A stretch of DNA of 64,000 nt from Pirellulaceae bacterium (GTDB taxonomy: Bacteria > Planctomycetota > Planctomycetia > Pirellulales > Pirellulaceae): the NCBI GenBank assembly GCA_019636385.1, contig JAHBXT010000001.1, forward strand, positions 620,001-684,000, in the 5' to 3' direction. Below the pieces are notes generated by a model that had not been told where the DNA came from, did no database searches, and saw only the letters and a program-made list of their open reading frames with translations. Made by a program: the position numbers and the translations under genes. Below are positions 42,296 to 52,461 of this stretch, one piece after another (position 1 is the stretch's first letter; every line of letters starts with the position of its first letter).

Positions 42296-44620
42296 CTAGG
42301 GCAACTGCCAAAAGCGTCTTAGAGCCCATTCGGTGGTCATCAAACAGCAGAACAGTAGAAAATAGAGCCATGAGTCCCAGGCTGCATCGCCCAGTCTCCG
42401 TCGTTCCAGCGAGCTAACCTTGGCCGAATTCTGATGCTGCAGTAACTGTTCAACCAGCCGGTCGGTTTCTTCGGGCAGAAACAGCTGGCTGCCGGCAGCA
42501 GCCCCAGCGGCAACTAAGTTCGACATCATCTGCCAATCGGCTGCAGGCTGTGCAAGTTCTCGCGAGCTGTCTTGAACCAGGAACGCCAGTTGATTGTCGT
42601 AACTGACACCATCGTCGCCTGTAGCGGTCAAGCGCACTTCGTACAGTCCGGGCTGATCCAGGCCGGTGGCGGTGGCTTCCCGCGAGTTATCACCCGTAGA
42701 TATCACTTCCAAATCGCGCAGGTGTTTGCCTTGACGGCTGAGCGCTAGTTTCAATTGCGTGGGTAGTGGCAACTGACTGCCCCCACCAAACCATTGCAAG
42801 CGGATCTTGGGCGCGGCGTCAATGTCTTGACGTCGCGAGTCGATATCCAGTCGGAAGCCTTGATAGGGGTTATCGCGACTGACCAGCCACAACATGGCTT
42901 GACGCCAAAAGGTTTGATGGGCGCGCTTTTGTCCGGACTGTTCGCCCGACAAATACCATTTCCACGTCGAGTCACCTGCAAAGGCCAGGATGCGACCCTG
43001 ACCAAACTGCCCGGCGACTAAGGCAGGATTGCCTTCTGCATCCTCCAACAACACCTGTGTCCCCGGCGACGAGCTCAGTTGTCCAAACCGATTCATGCCA
43101 TCCAGCGGCTTGAGGCTCTGCCACAACCGCGCATTATCGGGCTCGGGCAACAGATTGGTTATTGGATGAGGCCGAGTTGGCACAAGTTGATTGGGGCCAG
43201 GCAGATGAAAACGCGAGTCGATCGGACGATTCCACTCCTGGCGCCCAGGGGCCAGTCGTAATGGAATGACTGGTGCAAGCGGACTGTCCTGATAGCCGCC
43301 CGCATCAAAACTGTGATAGCCGCCCAGTAGCAACAATCCTGCGCCTTGTTGCACCTGCGACACGATCTTCTTCCAGGCATCCGGACTAACGGCTCGCGAA
43401 TCGAGATCGCCAATCACAAAGGCTTCGAAGGCAGACAGGTCCAGATTCGATCCGATATCGATAGGCCATTTAGGTCGACTGCGCTGCGGGAGCCAAGTGA
43501 ATTGCAGATCGAAGTCGATCGAAGCGTCCAAAGAGGTCTTGAGATACAATTGTTCATAACGTGGTTGGCCTTCGACCATCAGAATGCGCACGCCTCCGTC
43601 GCGGACGGTCACAAAGCTCAACAGCTTGTTGTTCGACGTAATCTGTTCGGTCGTATCAACACTCGCCTCAGCAACTATCAGATAGTCACCGGGCTGTGTG
43701 AGTTGAATACGAAAGTCTACAGCAATTTTTTCACTGGGCTGCGAGGCCAACACTTTGCGGCGCCTGAGTTCTTGAGGCGGCAGATCTCCAGAGACCAAGC
43801 TCAAGCGTAGGTCGATCGGCTGGTTCTGCATGCCCTGTGCGGCCACAATCAATGGCACGCTGACCTCTTTATTGGCAAAAGCGGAAATCTGTTCCGGCAT
43901 AGCCTCCAGCGCCACATCACGCAGCAAGCCGCCTTCCCCGCGCGCACCGACGCCGACTAGAAAGATCGGCTGATTGAGCTGCGCCATTTGCCGAGCGATC
44001 AATAACGGATCGTGCTGCGGCGGCACAAGCGTTTGAGTCGCATCGCCGACCATCACGACTCCTCGCAACGGAGGCTGCACTTGAAGCTGCCCCACCTGAG
44101 CCAATGCTTGGCCTAGATCGGTGATACGACCTTCGGGCGCCTGGCCAAGCCCCAGGTTCAATTGTGGCAAATCCGAGGACTCGGCGGGCATCAACTCTTT
44201 GTCGTAGAAATACGGGACAACTTGAGTACCACCCAGTTGCAAGCCAGTTGCATCAACAATGGCCCGCCATACCTGACGCTGTACATCCCACCGGGACTTG
44301 CCCAGGCTATCGCTGGGCAGGCTCATGCTTTGACTGCGATCCAGCAGCACGGCAATGGCACCTTCGGTATCGCGATCGATGCTGGTCAGCAGCGTCGGCC
44401 GGAGCCAGCCCAGCAGCAGCAGCAACAACGAGCCCATTCGTAGACCTGCCAAGGTCCAGCGCCGCCTCGCACTCAGCTCGCGGGACGACAAGGTGAACCA
44501 CAAACTAGCGGCAGTGATTGCTGACAGCGCAACCAACAACCACCAGCCAAAGATCGGCTCGACGGTCCATTGGGCGACTGGTAGGACGTCGCTTGGTAAG
44601 CAGTCTCCAACGATATTCAT
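42296..44620 (-). CDS. Membrane protein with VWA-like and GATase-like domains (BatA-type cluster)
   Basis: 774 residues. Two N-terminal membrane spans (WWLLVALSAITAASLWFTL and LRMGSLLLLLLGWLRPTLL) precede a von Willebrand A-like domain with IAVLLDRSQSMSLPSDSL, the metal-site motif. After it come beta-rich domains and a part resembling class I glutamine amidotransferase/DUF-type periplasmic domains (SAFEAFVIGDLDSRAVSPDAW ... GAGLLLLGGYHSF ... PALVAGQFGQGRILAFAGDSTW). A last membrane span is near the C-terminus (WLYFLLFCCLMTTEWALRRF). The start codon follows the stop of the upstream gene without a gap (TGA-ATG), so the two are translationally coupled. Confidence 0.82.
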   Translation of the reverse strand: MNIVGDCLPSDVLPVAQWTVEPIFGWWLLVALSAITAASLWFTLSSRELSARRRWTLAGLRMGSLLLLLLGWLRPTLLTSIDRDTEGAIAVLLDRSQSMSLPSDSLGKSRWDVQRQVWRAIVDATGLQLGGTQVVPYFYDKELMPAESSDLPQLNLGLGQAPEGRITDLGQALAQVGQLQVQPPLRGVVMVGDATQTLVPPQHDPLLIARQMAQLNQPIFLVGVGARGEGGLLRDVALEAMPEQISAFANKEVSVPLIVAAQGMQNQPIDLRLSLVSGDLPPQELRRRKVLASQPSEKIAVDFRIQLTQPGDYLIVAEASVDTTEQITSNNKLLSFVTVRDGGVRILMVEGQPRYEQLYLKTSLDASIDFDLQFTWLPQRSRPKWPIDIGSNLDLSAFEAFVIGDLDSRAVSPDAWKKIVSQVQQGAGLLLLGGYHSFDAGGYQDSPLAPVIPLRLAPGRQEWNRPIDSRFHLPGPNQLVPTRPHPITNLLPEPDNARLWQSLKPLDGMNRFGQLSSSPGTQVLLEDAEGNPALVAGQFGQGRILAFAGDSTWKWYLSGEQSGQKRAHQTFWRQAMLWLVSRDNPYQGFRLDIDSRRQDIDAAPKIRLQWFGGGSQLPLPTQLKLALSRQGKHLRDLEVISTGDNSREATATGLDQPGLYEVRLTATGDDGVSYDNQLAFLVQDSSRELAQPAADWQMMSNLVAAGAAAGSQLFLPEETDRLVEQLLQHQNSAKVSSLERRRLGDAAWDSWLYFLLFCCLMTTEWALRRFWQLP

Positions 44621-47026
44621 TCAGTCCGAGCCCCGATACGTGCGCTTGCCAAATTGCAGCTTTATCTTGTAAAAGCGATTTGACATAACCTGTTCGCCTA
44701 GGAAGATAGCTGCCACAAACAGCATCAACAGTGGAAACAACTCCTGGCCGTAACGCGCCTGGACCACGCTGCTCTCCACCTGCTGACGCTCACGAGCTAC
44801 CCGATAGGTGCCTGTGCCCAACAAACGATCGAGCGTATCCGAGTCGATACGCTTCATGGTCGTGTCAGCGGCTGGCACGTTGATTGAAAATCCGCGTGAC
44901 ACGGGGACTCGTAGCGTACCGCGCAGATAATAGGTGCCCGGCGGCCAATGGGCTCCAGCATCCAACCAGCCGTCAACGGACTGCAACGCTTGACGTTGGG
45001 CCGTAGGCGTGAATAGATCCCAGCGACTCGGCCACAGCGTGGTATCATTTCTGAGTCGCACGCGCTGTCCGGCCAGAAAATTGGCGGACGTTTGGTCGCC
45101 GCCACTGAGCGTGCGTAGGCTGCCCGACAATATACCATAAGCCCACCAGAACTGGTCGGCAATCCACAGCTCATTCCACACGCTGCGCGACGGCTGCTCA
45201 AGTTCCGGAATGGGCGTCGTCAGCGTCATGATCTGGCCGGAACCGTGAGGTTGAACGGTCAGCAGCGGTGATTGAGTTGTTGAAAGAGTCGCCAGAACCT
45301 GTGTGTTATCGTGCAACCGCTGAAAATTCCAGTTGCGAAAGATAGGCATCAACTGCCAGGCTATGTCGCCGGCAGGTACTTCCAGATCATGATACACCGG
45401 ATGTGCTAGAGTGGCTGGCTGCCAGAAAGCACTGCGATCGGACTTAGCGCGGCTGACAAGCTGCGTTTGCTGGCCAGGCAGCAAGCGGCCAACAGGTGTG
45501 TTGTCCAACGCGCCCGACAACGATTCCAACGCCGGACCCAGTACCAGCAACAATCCGGCTCCGTCGGAAATACGTTTGTGAAGTGCATCAACGACGGAAT
45601 CTGCAAGACTGGGAGGATCGTAGAGCGCAAGTACTGAATACTTAGTCCACTCAACTTGTGACAATTGCCGAAAATTCACGACGCTTACAGACGAGTCTTC
45701 GTTGAGACCGGTGTCACGCGGATTGAGTACCAGCCACATGATACGACCAATTTCGGGATCGTCGGCAACGATCAACGTTGGCTGTTGTTTCTGAACAGAA
45801 ATGGTCACAAACCGCTGGTTGTCAACGGTCAGCGGATCGCTGTGATCCAAACGCACTGAAAAGTGGTGAACGCCTTCCGATAGTCGTTTGGCCGACAAGG
45901 AAACCTCGGCTGCTCCTGCACCCGTTAGTGAGACAACTTGACGATCAACGATCTGACTGGAGGAGGTTTTCAGTTGTCCGTCATTGATAACTGGCAAGCG
46001 AGGGTCAATCGTTTGCTGCCACAATTCAACCGTCAAGGTCTCCTGGGCATCGGTCACTCCGCCAACCTGGGCAACGGGAACCCGGAAGGTTGCGTCGCTG
46101 TCGATCGGCAAGGTGTAATAATCCGTTTGCACATCGCCCAATTGTCGGTTAACGGCATCGGTCACACCCACATCGATAATCTGAATCAGCACTCGATCAG
46201 CCGATGCGGCGACGAGACTTAACAGATCCGGGCGCGCGGTGCCCCAGGACGCCACATTCAAATCGGTAACCAGGTAGACTTCCTTGCGTTCCAGTGGATT
46301 GGCTTGCACCAAATCGATGGCGGTTCGCAGGCGCGAAAGCAGTTCGACTCGAGGCGTTGTGCTTTGAATCAACTGCACTTGATTTGCGGCACCTGTAGGA
46401 TTTTGTGACAACGAACCCAGGGGTGCATCGCTCAGCACTCCCAGTTGGCTGTCCGGTGGCAGGCGACCGATCAGCCAATCCGCCATTTCCTTGGCGGCAT
46501 CGAGTCGCGTTTGATTGCCCGCACGATACTCCATCGACGGGCTGGTATCGATGATGACTGCTGCGGCCACGGGAGCTTTCGAATCTGCCGAAGGCAAAGC
46601 CGGCCCCGCCTGCAACGTGCGCAGGCCCCACACTGCAGCACTGCCCAGCAGCGCCAGCGCCACCAGCAGCGCGCTCAGCCAAACGCCGCGCGGACGCTGT
46701 GAGGCCCGGGCCACCGCTGCGGCCAAGCCTGCCAATGCCGCAAGCAGCACAAGTCCACCAATGCCCACCACACTGCCCAGGTTGGCACTATGAACGCGAG
46801 GCCGGGCGAGTGCAAATGCCAGGATGGCCAACAACAACATCCGCAAGAGCAACAACAGGACATGCCGCAGGCGCCAGTTTCGGCTGTGCTCCATCTGCGT
46901 TTGACGCACAAACCGCAAGGCTGGAAAGTCGATAACCTGCGGCTGTCGCCGACCTAGAAAGTGGAGGACCACGGGGACCGCCAGCGCCGCTAGGCCTGCC
47001 AACAACGTCAGGTGTGCAAAATTCAT
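44621..47026 (-). CDS. BatA-like protein (aerotolerance-type N-terminus plus VWA)
   Basis: 801 residues. It opens with the N-terminal BatA domain, LTLLAGLAALAVPVVLHFLGRR, DFPALRFVRQT and RHVLLLLLRMLLLAILAFALARP. Another pair of spans follows (VVGIGGLVLLAALAGLAAAVA, ALLVALALLGSAAVWGL), then a VWA domain with AAVIIDTSPSMEY (DxSxS metal site). The middle carries immunoglobulin-like beta segments, and a C-terminal span is near residue 775 (LFPLLMLFVAAIFLGEQVM). These proteins form MoxR-linked envelope complexes; their targets are unknown. It lies 23 bases after the DUF58 gene and immediately before the gene at 42296. Confidence 0.88.
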   Translation of the reverse strand: MNFAHLTLLAGLAALAVPVVLHFLGRRQPQVIDFPALRFVRQTQMEHSRNWRLRHVLLLLLRMLLLAILAFALARPRVHSANLGSVVGIGGLVLLAALAGLAAAVARASQRPRGVWLSALLVALALLGSAAVWGLRTLQAGPALPSADSKAPVAAAVIIDTSPSMEYRAGNQTRLDAAKEMADWLIGRLPPDSQLGVLSDAPLGSLSQNPTGAANQVQLIQSTTPRVELLSRLRTAIDLVQANPLERKEVYLVTDLNVASWGTARPDLLSLVAASADRVLIQIIDVGVTDAVNRQLGDVQTDYYTLPIDSDATFRVPVAQVGGVTDAQETLTVELWQQTIDPRLPVINDGQLKTSSSQIVDRQVVSLTGAGAAEVSLSAKRLSEGVHHFSVRLDHSDPLTVDNQRFVTISVQKQQPTLIVADDPEIGRIMWLVLNPRDTGLNEDSSVSVVNFRQLSQVEWTKYSVLALYDPPSLADSVVDALHKRISDGAGLLLVLGPALESLSGALDNTPVGRLLPGQQTQLVSRAKSDRSAFWQPATLAHPVYHDLEVPAGDIAWQLMPIFRNWNFQRLHDNTQVLATLSTTQSPLLTVQPHGSGQIMTLTTPIPELEQPSRSVWNELWIADQFWWAYGILSGSLRTLSGGDQTSANFLAGQRVRLRNDTTLWPSRWDLFTPTAQRQALQSVDGWLDAGAHWPPGTYYLRGTLRVPVSRGFSINVPAADTTMKRIDSDTLDRLLGTGTYRVARERQQVESSVVQARYGQELFPLLMLFVAAIFLGEQVMSNRFYKIKLQFGKRTYRGSD

Positions 47027-47049
47027 CCTGGCTACTCACCCTCCCCAGA

Positions 47050-47946
47050 CTAAAACCGCCCGCGACGTCTGAGCAGGTACTCCATCAGCGCCTTGTCGTA
47101 CAGTTGACTGGTATCCAACGGCACGTAGTCGATACCGGCTTCTGTCAGATCGCGGTCCAGTTGCTGGCAAAATTCTTGAATTCGCTGACGATAGTCGGCG
47201 GCGGCATTTGCAGCCAACACGTTTTCGGATTGGCCAGTTTCAGGATCACGCAGTTGTAGAGGGCCTTGAAATGGAAAGGTAACTTCAGCTTCATCCAGTA
47301 CATGAAACACAATTAAATCATGACCGACATGGCGCAGGCTGCGCAATGCACGCAACATTGGCTGTGGCTCCGTCAGCAAGTCGCTAAACAACATGATCAA
47401 GCTGCGATGGCGGAGCATCGATGCTAACTGTGTCAACGAGCTGGCTAAATCGGTCTCACCCGCGACTTTTAGCTTTGTGAGCTGGCTAAGGATGATCGGC
47501 AATTGGCTGCGCCGACTACGAGGCGGCACGCAGGCTCCCAGCTTGGTATCAAACGTAACCAACCCAACCGGATCTTGCTGGCTAATCATCAGATAGGCCA
47601 AGGCGGCAGCCAGGCAGATCGAATAGTCCAATTTGGTCAAGGTTTGTCGATAGGTATAGTTCATCGACTGGCTGAGATCGATCGCCAAATAGCCAGTAAT
47701 GTTCGTCTCCGACTCGAACTTCTTGACGTAGTACTTATCGGTTTTGGCGTAGGCGATCCAGTCGATATCTTTCGGATCGTCGCCTGCGGCGTAGCGCCGA
47801 TGCTCACTGAATTCTACACTGAAGCCATGAAATGGGCTGGCATGCAGCCCCTGCAAGAAACCACGGACAATCATCTGCGCACGTAAGTCAAGACGCTTGA
47901 TTTGCGCGGCCAATTCGGGTTTCAGGTACTGCTTGACGGCGACCAT
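47050..47946 (-). CDS. DUF58 protein (MoxR-associated, VWA-like)
   Basis: 298 residues, soluble. Typical DUF58 blocks: FSVEFSEHRRYAAGDDPKDIDWIAYAKTD, which holds the conserved YxxGDDxxxIDW, then YVKKFESETNITGYLAIDLSQSM, a VWA-like DxSxS site. Later parts include LIMLFSDLLTEPQPML and LIVFHVLDEAEVTFPF. It usually acts with a MoxR ATPase in assembly or activation of an envelope protein complex. It follows the MoxR gene by 81 bases and precedes the BatA-like gene. Confidence 0.94.
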   Translation of the reverse strand: MVAVKQYLKPELAAQIKRLDLRAQMIVRGFLQGLHASPFHGFSVEFSEHRRYAAGDDPKDIDWIAYAKTDKYYVKKFESETNITGYLAIDLSQSMNYTYRQTLTKLDYSICLAAALAYLMISQQDPVGLVTFDTKLGACVPPRSRRSQLPIILSQLTKLKVAGETDLASSLTQLASMLRHRSLIMLFSDLLTEPQPMLRALRSLRHVGHDLIVFHVLDEAEVTFPFQGPLQLRDPETGQSENVLAANAAADYRQRIQEFCQQLDRDLTEAGIDYVPLDTSQLYDKALMEYLLRRRGRF

Positions 47947-48027
47947 GACAATCGGTGGTGAAGCGCTGGCGAAAGGATGGCTGCGAAAGGATGGCTGGCG
48001 GTATCGAGCGGATGAGCACTCAGCGGA

Positions 48028-49059
48028 TTAGCGTTGAGGAGGCGATTCAAATTTGGGGATTTCAGGCGCTGGAATCTCTTTGACCAATCGAGCCACAATC
48101 TGTTGACTATCCAGGCCATCGGCTTGGGCTTGAAAATTTGTACTGATCCGATGTCGTAGCACGGGCACGGCCACGCGACGAATGTCCTCGACACCCACGC
48201 TAAATCGTCCATCCATAGCCGCAACCGCCTTGGCACCATTGATCAAGAACTGACCCGCGCGCGGCCCGGCTCCCCAATCCACCATTTCTCGCACAAAGAT
48301 TGGGGCTCGATCATCACGCGGTCGGGTTGCCCGAACCAAATGCGCAACGTACTTGACCACATAAGGGCTAACCGCCACGCTTTGCACCAGTTTCTGAATA
48401 TTCAAAATGGCACGCGCCGACAGTATTTTTTGGACTTCGGGTTTTTCGTGGCGCGTGGTGGCCAACAGAATCTGTTCTTCTTCTTCCAGGGAAGGATAGT
48501 CCACGATAATGTTGAACATAAAGCGGTCCAACTGGGCCTCCGGCAACGGATAGGTGCCCTCCTGCTCAATGGGGTTTTGAGTCGCAATGGTGAAGAAGGG
48601 ATCTGGCAGCGAGTAGGTCATGCGTCCTACAGACACTTCACGCTCTTGCATGGCTTGCAGCAGAGCGGCTTGCGTTTTGGGGGGCGTGCGGTTGATTTCA
48701 TCCGCTAGCAAGATATTCGTGAAAATTGGCCCTTGAACAAAATTGAATTGGCGGCGGCCATTTTCGTCTTCGTCCAAGACGTTGGTACCCGTGATATCCG
48801 ACGGCATCAGGTCGGGCGTGAACTGCACACGATTGAAGCTGACATCCACGATCCTGGCCAGCGTGCTGACCAATAACGTCTTGGCTAGTCCTGGCACGCC
48901 TTCCAGCAGACAATGTCCGCGGGTAAAAATCGCGGCCAACAATTGCTCAATGACCTCATCCTGGCCGATAATGATTTTGGCCAGTTCTTGGCGGATGGTG
49001 TCGCGATGTTCTCGGAACTCGCGCAACAAGTCGCCTACATTCTTGGGTTTATTCGACAC
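48028..49059 (-). CDS. MoxR-family AAA+ ATPase
   Basis: 343 residues. Walker A GVPGLAKT at 54-61, Walker B ILLADE ending at 121, the MoxR hallmark LLADEINRTPPKTQAALLQA, and sensor 1 TIATQNPIEQEG. The C-terminal lid is normal (RDDRAPIFVREMVDWGAGPR). It probably remodels or activates the VWA proteins encoded next to it. It is the first gene of the minus-strand MoxR-DUF58-BatA operon, divergent from the DUF4159 gene at 49190. Confidence 0.96.
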   Translation of the reverse strand: MSNKPKNVGDLLREFREHRDTIRQELAKIIIGQDEVIEQLLAAIFTRGHCLLEGVPGLAKTLLVSTLARIVDVSFNRVQFTPDLMPSDITGTNVLDEDENGRRQFNFVQGPIFTNILLADEINRTPPKTQAALLQAMQEREVSVGRMTYSLPDPFFTIATQNPIEQEGTYPLPEAQLDRFMFNIIVDYPSLEEEEQILLATTRHEKPEVQKILSARAILNIQKLVQSVAVSPYVVKYVAHLVRATRPRDDRAPIFVREMVDWGAGPRAGQFLINGAKAVAAMDGRFSVGVEDIRRVAVPVLRHRISTNFQAQADGLDSQQIVARLVKEIPAPEIPKFESPPQR

Positions 49060-49189
49060 AATCTAAGCATCCAGACGAGATTTGCTACAATGCACCCCAG
49101 CAACAGGTTGGAATACGAATTTCCCGTGGTCAACTGGATAAACGGGTCCAACATTATCACCGATCGAGCCCTATGGCAGGAAGACCATT

Positions 49190-51535
49190 ATGCAGCGGTC
49201 GCTGGGCATTGTCTCCGTAAGCTTAATCATTCTAACGCTTGTAACGCTCTGTGGCACGGCCTGCGCCCAGACCGAGCCGACACCGGCCCAAGTCCAGCGG
49301 TGTATTGATCGCGCCAGAGATCTGCTCATCAGCCAACAGCGCGACGACGGCGGTTGGCCAGAGCTGAACGAATATCCGTACGGCGTCTCCGGCTTGGCCA
49401 CGCTGGCTTTGCTGAGTGCTGGGCTGAGTCCCGACGCACCCGCCATCCAGCGCGCTCTGGGCTATGTGAGTCAACGCGAATTGGAAAAGGTTTACACCGT
49501 CTCGTTGCAAACGATGGCACTATGTGCTGCCAATCCCAATCGCTATGCGCAATTGATTCAACGCAACGTCCGGTGGTTGGTCAAAGCACAATCGTCCGAT
49601 GGTGGGTGGAGTTACACGACGGGTGCCGGAGCCATGTCGGACCCATCAAACGCTCAGTTCGCACTGCTGGCGTTGCACGAAGCACAACGAGTCGGCATTC
49701 GTCCCGATGTGGCAGAGATGAAGAAGTGCTTCGATGCAGCGCGCAGTTATTGGATGCGAGCGCAAGGTCGTGACGGCGGCTTTGCGTATATCTCTGGTGG
49801 CGCCCCATCTGCCAGCATGACCTCGGCCGGTGTGGCTTCGCTAGTTATTGTGGGAGCACAGGCCGATCAGTTTGAAGCGTCGGTGGCCGATCAGATTCGC
49901 TGCTGCGGTCAGGATCCGCTCCAGAATCAAGCACGCATCGAAGCAGCCCTGGCTTGGCTCGGACAGAATTTCAACCCGCACACCAACGCCGGTGGATCAG
50001 ATGCACACTATCTGTACTACATGTACGCTCTGGAGCGGGCAGGACGCCTGGCAGGCCGACGTTTTTTAATCGGCCGTGAGGGCCGACAAGTGGACTGGTA
50101 TCGTGAGGGCGCTCACGCGCTCATCAAACGGCAAGACGAATCGGGAAACTTTGGAACCAAGACGCTTGGCAACAGCGCCAGCGAGATAGCGTTTGGTCTG
50201 CTGTTCCTGTCCAAAGGCAAACGCCAGGTCGTACTCAATCGCTTGCAGTTCGATCCTGGATTGGATTGGAATCATCACCCACAATCAACTCAGAATCTCG
50301 TGGGCCACTGTGAACAGGCTTGGAAGCGCGATTTAACTTGGCAGACCGTGCGATTGCAACGAGCCACCATGCAGGATCTGCTGGAAGCGCCAGTGCTGCT
50401 GATTTCAGGAACAGCAGCACCCCATTTCAGTCGCGAGGAAAAGCTACTGCTCAAACGCTATGTCCAAGAGCAAGGGGGCTTTCTGTTCTTCGAGGCCTGC
50501 CACGGTAATGGTTGTCGTGGTGAAGAATTTGAAAAGTATGTCCAGCAACTCGTTGTTGAACTGTTTGAACAGCCGTTGGAGAAACTGCCCCCCGATCATC
50601 CAGTTTGGAGCTGCCAAGCTCGCATCGCGCCACAGGATTTGCCGCCAGACGCTTGGTTGTATGGTGTTCAGACCTGTTGTCGATTGGGCGTCGTGTTCGT
50701 GCCGTACAGTTTATCTTGCCGCTGGGAGCTGAACCTGCCTTACGGGAATCGCCCAGACTACGGTACACGCGTGCAAAGTGACTTGGATACTGCCACCAAG
50801 ATCGGCCTGAACGTGTTGACCTACGCGACAGGCAAGGAGTTGAAGGACAAACTGGATTCGGTCAGCATTCTCGAAGAGGTAGTCAACAAAAACCCCAGCC
50901 AACGCGGACTGTTTGAACTGCCCATCTTAATGCACTCGGCAGGCGCCGACGATGCACCGCGCGCCGTAAAGACGTTGATCCAGTGGCTGAATCAAGAGAT
51001 TCCGTTTCCGATGAGTAGTCGGAAGCGATTGATTCCGATTGAAGCGGATGAGCTAGCTCGCAACCCCGTTGTCTTCATGCATGGTCGCGGCAAGTTGGAG
51101 CTGTCGGCTCAGGAACGAGAAGCGTTGCGGCAGCATTTTCAAGCTGGTGGATTTCTGATTTGCAATGCAATCTGCGGCGACGAAGCATTTGGCGACAGCT
51201 TCCGCGCGCAGATGCAGACGATTCTGGGTCAAGCGCTCAAACCGCTGGATATCCAGCACCCGCTGCTGACGGAACAATATCACGGTTTCGACATTCGGCA
51301 ATTATCGATCATCGATCCCAACCGCGATAGCGCTGGACAAATATCGGCTACCACACGCAAAATCGCGCCCGTGATCGAGGTCGGTTATGCGGATGGACGG
51401 ATCGTGGTTGCGTTTTCACCGCTGGACATGAGCTGCGCGCTAGAGAGTCGCCATTCATTGCAATGCAAAGGTTACGTGCGCGAAGATGCAGCGCGACTGG
51501 GCATCAATCTGATTATGTTTGCTTTACAGCAATGA
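49190..51535 (+). CDS. Exported protein with prenyltransferase-like repeats and two DUF4159/GATase-like domains
   Basis: 781 residues with a signal peptide (LIILTLVTLCGTACAQ). Residues 30-380 have alpha/alpha-barrel repeats similar to the squalene-cyclase/prenyltransferase fold: LISQQRDDGGWPELNEYPYG, LVKAQSSDGGWSYTTGAGAM, YWMRAQGRDGGFAYISGG, LIKRQDESGNFGTKT. After this come two copies of a DUF4159-like domain: FSREEKLLLKRYVQEQGGFL with FFEACHGNGCRGEEF, and LSAQEREALRQHFQAGGFL with ICNAICGDEAFGDSF. DUF4159 proteins accompany MoxR/DUF58/BatA operons in planctomycetes, and this one is divergent from such an operon by 130 bases. The 3' end overlaps the convergent methyltransferase by 23 bases. 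Role unknown. Confidence 0.85.
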   Translation: MQRSLGIVSVSLIILTLVTLCGTACAQTEPTPAQVQRCIDRARDLLISQQRDDGGWPELNEYPYGVSGLATLALLSAGLSPDAPAIQRALGYVSQRELEKVYTVSLQTMALCAANPNRYAQLIQRNVRWLVKAQSSDGGWSYTTGAGAMSDPSNAQFALLALHEAQRVGIRPDVAEMKKCFDAARSYWMRAQGRDGGFAYISGGAPSASMTSAGVASLVIVGAQADQFEASVADQIRCCGQDPLQNQARIEAALAWLGQNFNPHTNAGGSDAHYLYYMYALERAGRLAGRRFLIGREGRQVDWYREGAHALIKRQDESGNFGTKTLGNSASEIAFGLLFLSKGKRQVVLNRLQFDPGLDWNHHPQSTQNLVGHCEQAWKRDLTWQTVRLQRATMQDLLEAPVLLISGTAAPHFSREEKLLLKRYVQEQGGFLFFEACHGNGCRGEEFEKYVQQLVVELFEQPLEKLPPDHPVWSCQARIAPQDLPPDAWLYGVQTCCRLGVVFVPYSLSCRWELNLPYGNRPDYGTRVQSDLDTATKIGLNVLTYATGKELKDKLDSVSILEEVVNKNPSQRGLFELPILMHSAGADDAPRAVKTLIQWLNQEIPFPMSSRKRLIPIEADELARNPVVFMHGRGKLELSAQEREALRQHFQAGGFLICNAICGDEAFGDSFRAQMQTILGQALKPLDIQHPLLTEQYHGFDIRQLSIIDPNRDSAGQISATTRKIAPVIEVGYADGRIVVAFSPLDMSCALESRHSLQCKGYVREDAARLGINLIMFALQQ

Positions 51536-52265
51536 CTAGCCAGTAAGGCAAGTGTACCGTCAATTGTTCGGAGGACCGTTGTTGCGTGGCTGCTTGAATC
51601 CGATTCAATTCGTCGCGCTGTGTGTCGGCCAGTGGCAGTTCGCCTAAGAACTTCAGGTACTCGGCTTGTGGATGCAGGTAGCGGTCCAACAGATATGCTT
51701 GGCAGCTCAGGCCGGCAGCGGTGCAGTAGCTGAGCAATTGTCTTCCAACCAATGGGTCGGCACCGCGCTCGGCGAGTGCTTCCATCCACAAATCGCGAGC
51801 GGCAATTTGCGGTGGGTGCTCCATCAGCCCGCCATAGTCCGGCTCGATCATCGCCATTCGACCGCCTGACGCTAGTACCCGCTGGCACTCGCCCAGCACT
51901 CGCCGAACGTCTTTGATCCACAACAGGGAACATTGCGTAAAGACCACGTCCACAGAGTCATCGGGGAGTGGAATTTGATGCGCGCTGGCCAGACAATAGG
52001 ACAATCGACCTTGTAGTTCGGAAGGGGTCTGCGACTGAGCATACGCGATGGCTGTTGGCTGGTGATCCAGACCAATGACGGTCGCTGCGCTGCGTCGAGC
52101 CAATTCGATTGAAGTGCCCCCCCAGCCACAGCCCAAATCTAATATGTGGCGAGCTCGGTGTATATCAGCCGCGCGCAATAGTCGTGACCGCGCGGAGCTA
52201 AGCCAAGTGGCTTGGGCTTGCGCCAAGCGCAACGACGGCAATTGACAGGGATTATCGGCATTCAT
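51513..52265 (-). CDS. Class I SAM-dependent methyltransferase
   Basis: 250 residues from the ATG at 52265; the frame stays open to 52514 but that part has no family features. SAM site motifs are HILDLGCGWGGTSIELAR (motif I), VIGLDHQP (acidic end of strand 2), LPDDSVDVVFTQCSLLWI (motif II/III) and LGECQRVLASGGRMAMIEPDYGG. It fits the UbiE/COQ5-like group of small-molecule methyltransferases. No linked pathway reveals the substrate. Its last 23 bases overlap those of the convergent DUF4159 gene. Confidence 0.88.
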   Translation of the reverse strand: MNADNPCQLPSLRLAQAQATWLSSARSRLLRAADIHRARHILDLGCGWGGTSIELARRSAATVIGLDHQPTAIAYAQSQTPSELQGRLSYCLASAHQIPLPDDSVDVVFTQCSLLWIKDVRRVLGECQRVLASGGRMAMIEPDYGGLMEHPPQIAARDLWMEALAERGADPLVGRQLLSYCTAAGLSCQAYLLDRYLHPQAEYLKFLGELPLADTQRDELNRIQAATQQRSSEQLTVHLPYWLVIAVKQT

Positions 52266-52461
52266 GGATTCGACAGCTCTTATTTGCTCGCCAACGCAGG
52301 CGATCGTGGCCTTGCCGGACTGGTCATGACTGACCGCAGCCTTCACAAACTCGTCACAATCGAGTCTAGCAACCGCGTGAGATGTCCCCAAAGAGTGCAG
52401 ATTGTGCACAATAATGCAACCCACAATCCTAGGCCTATTTGTCTGCAGGAGGATTTGCAAT

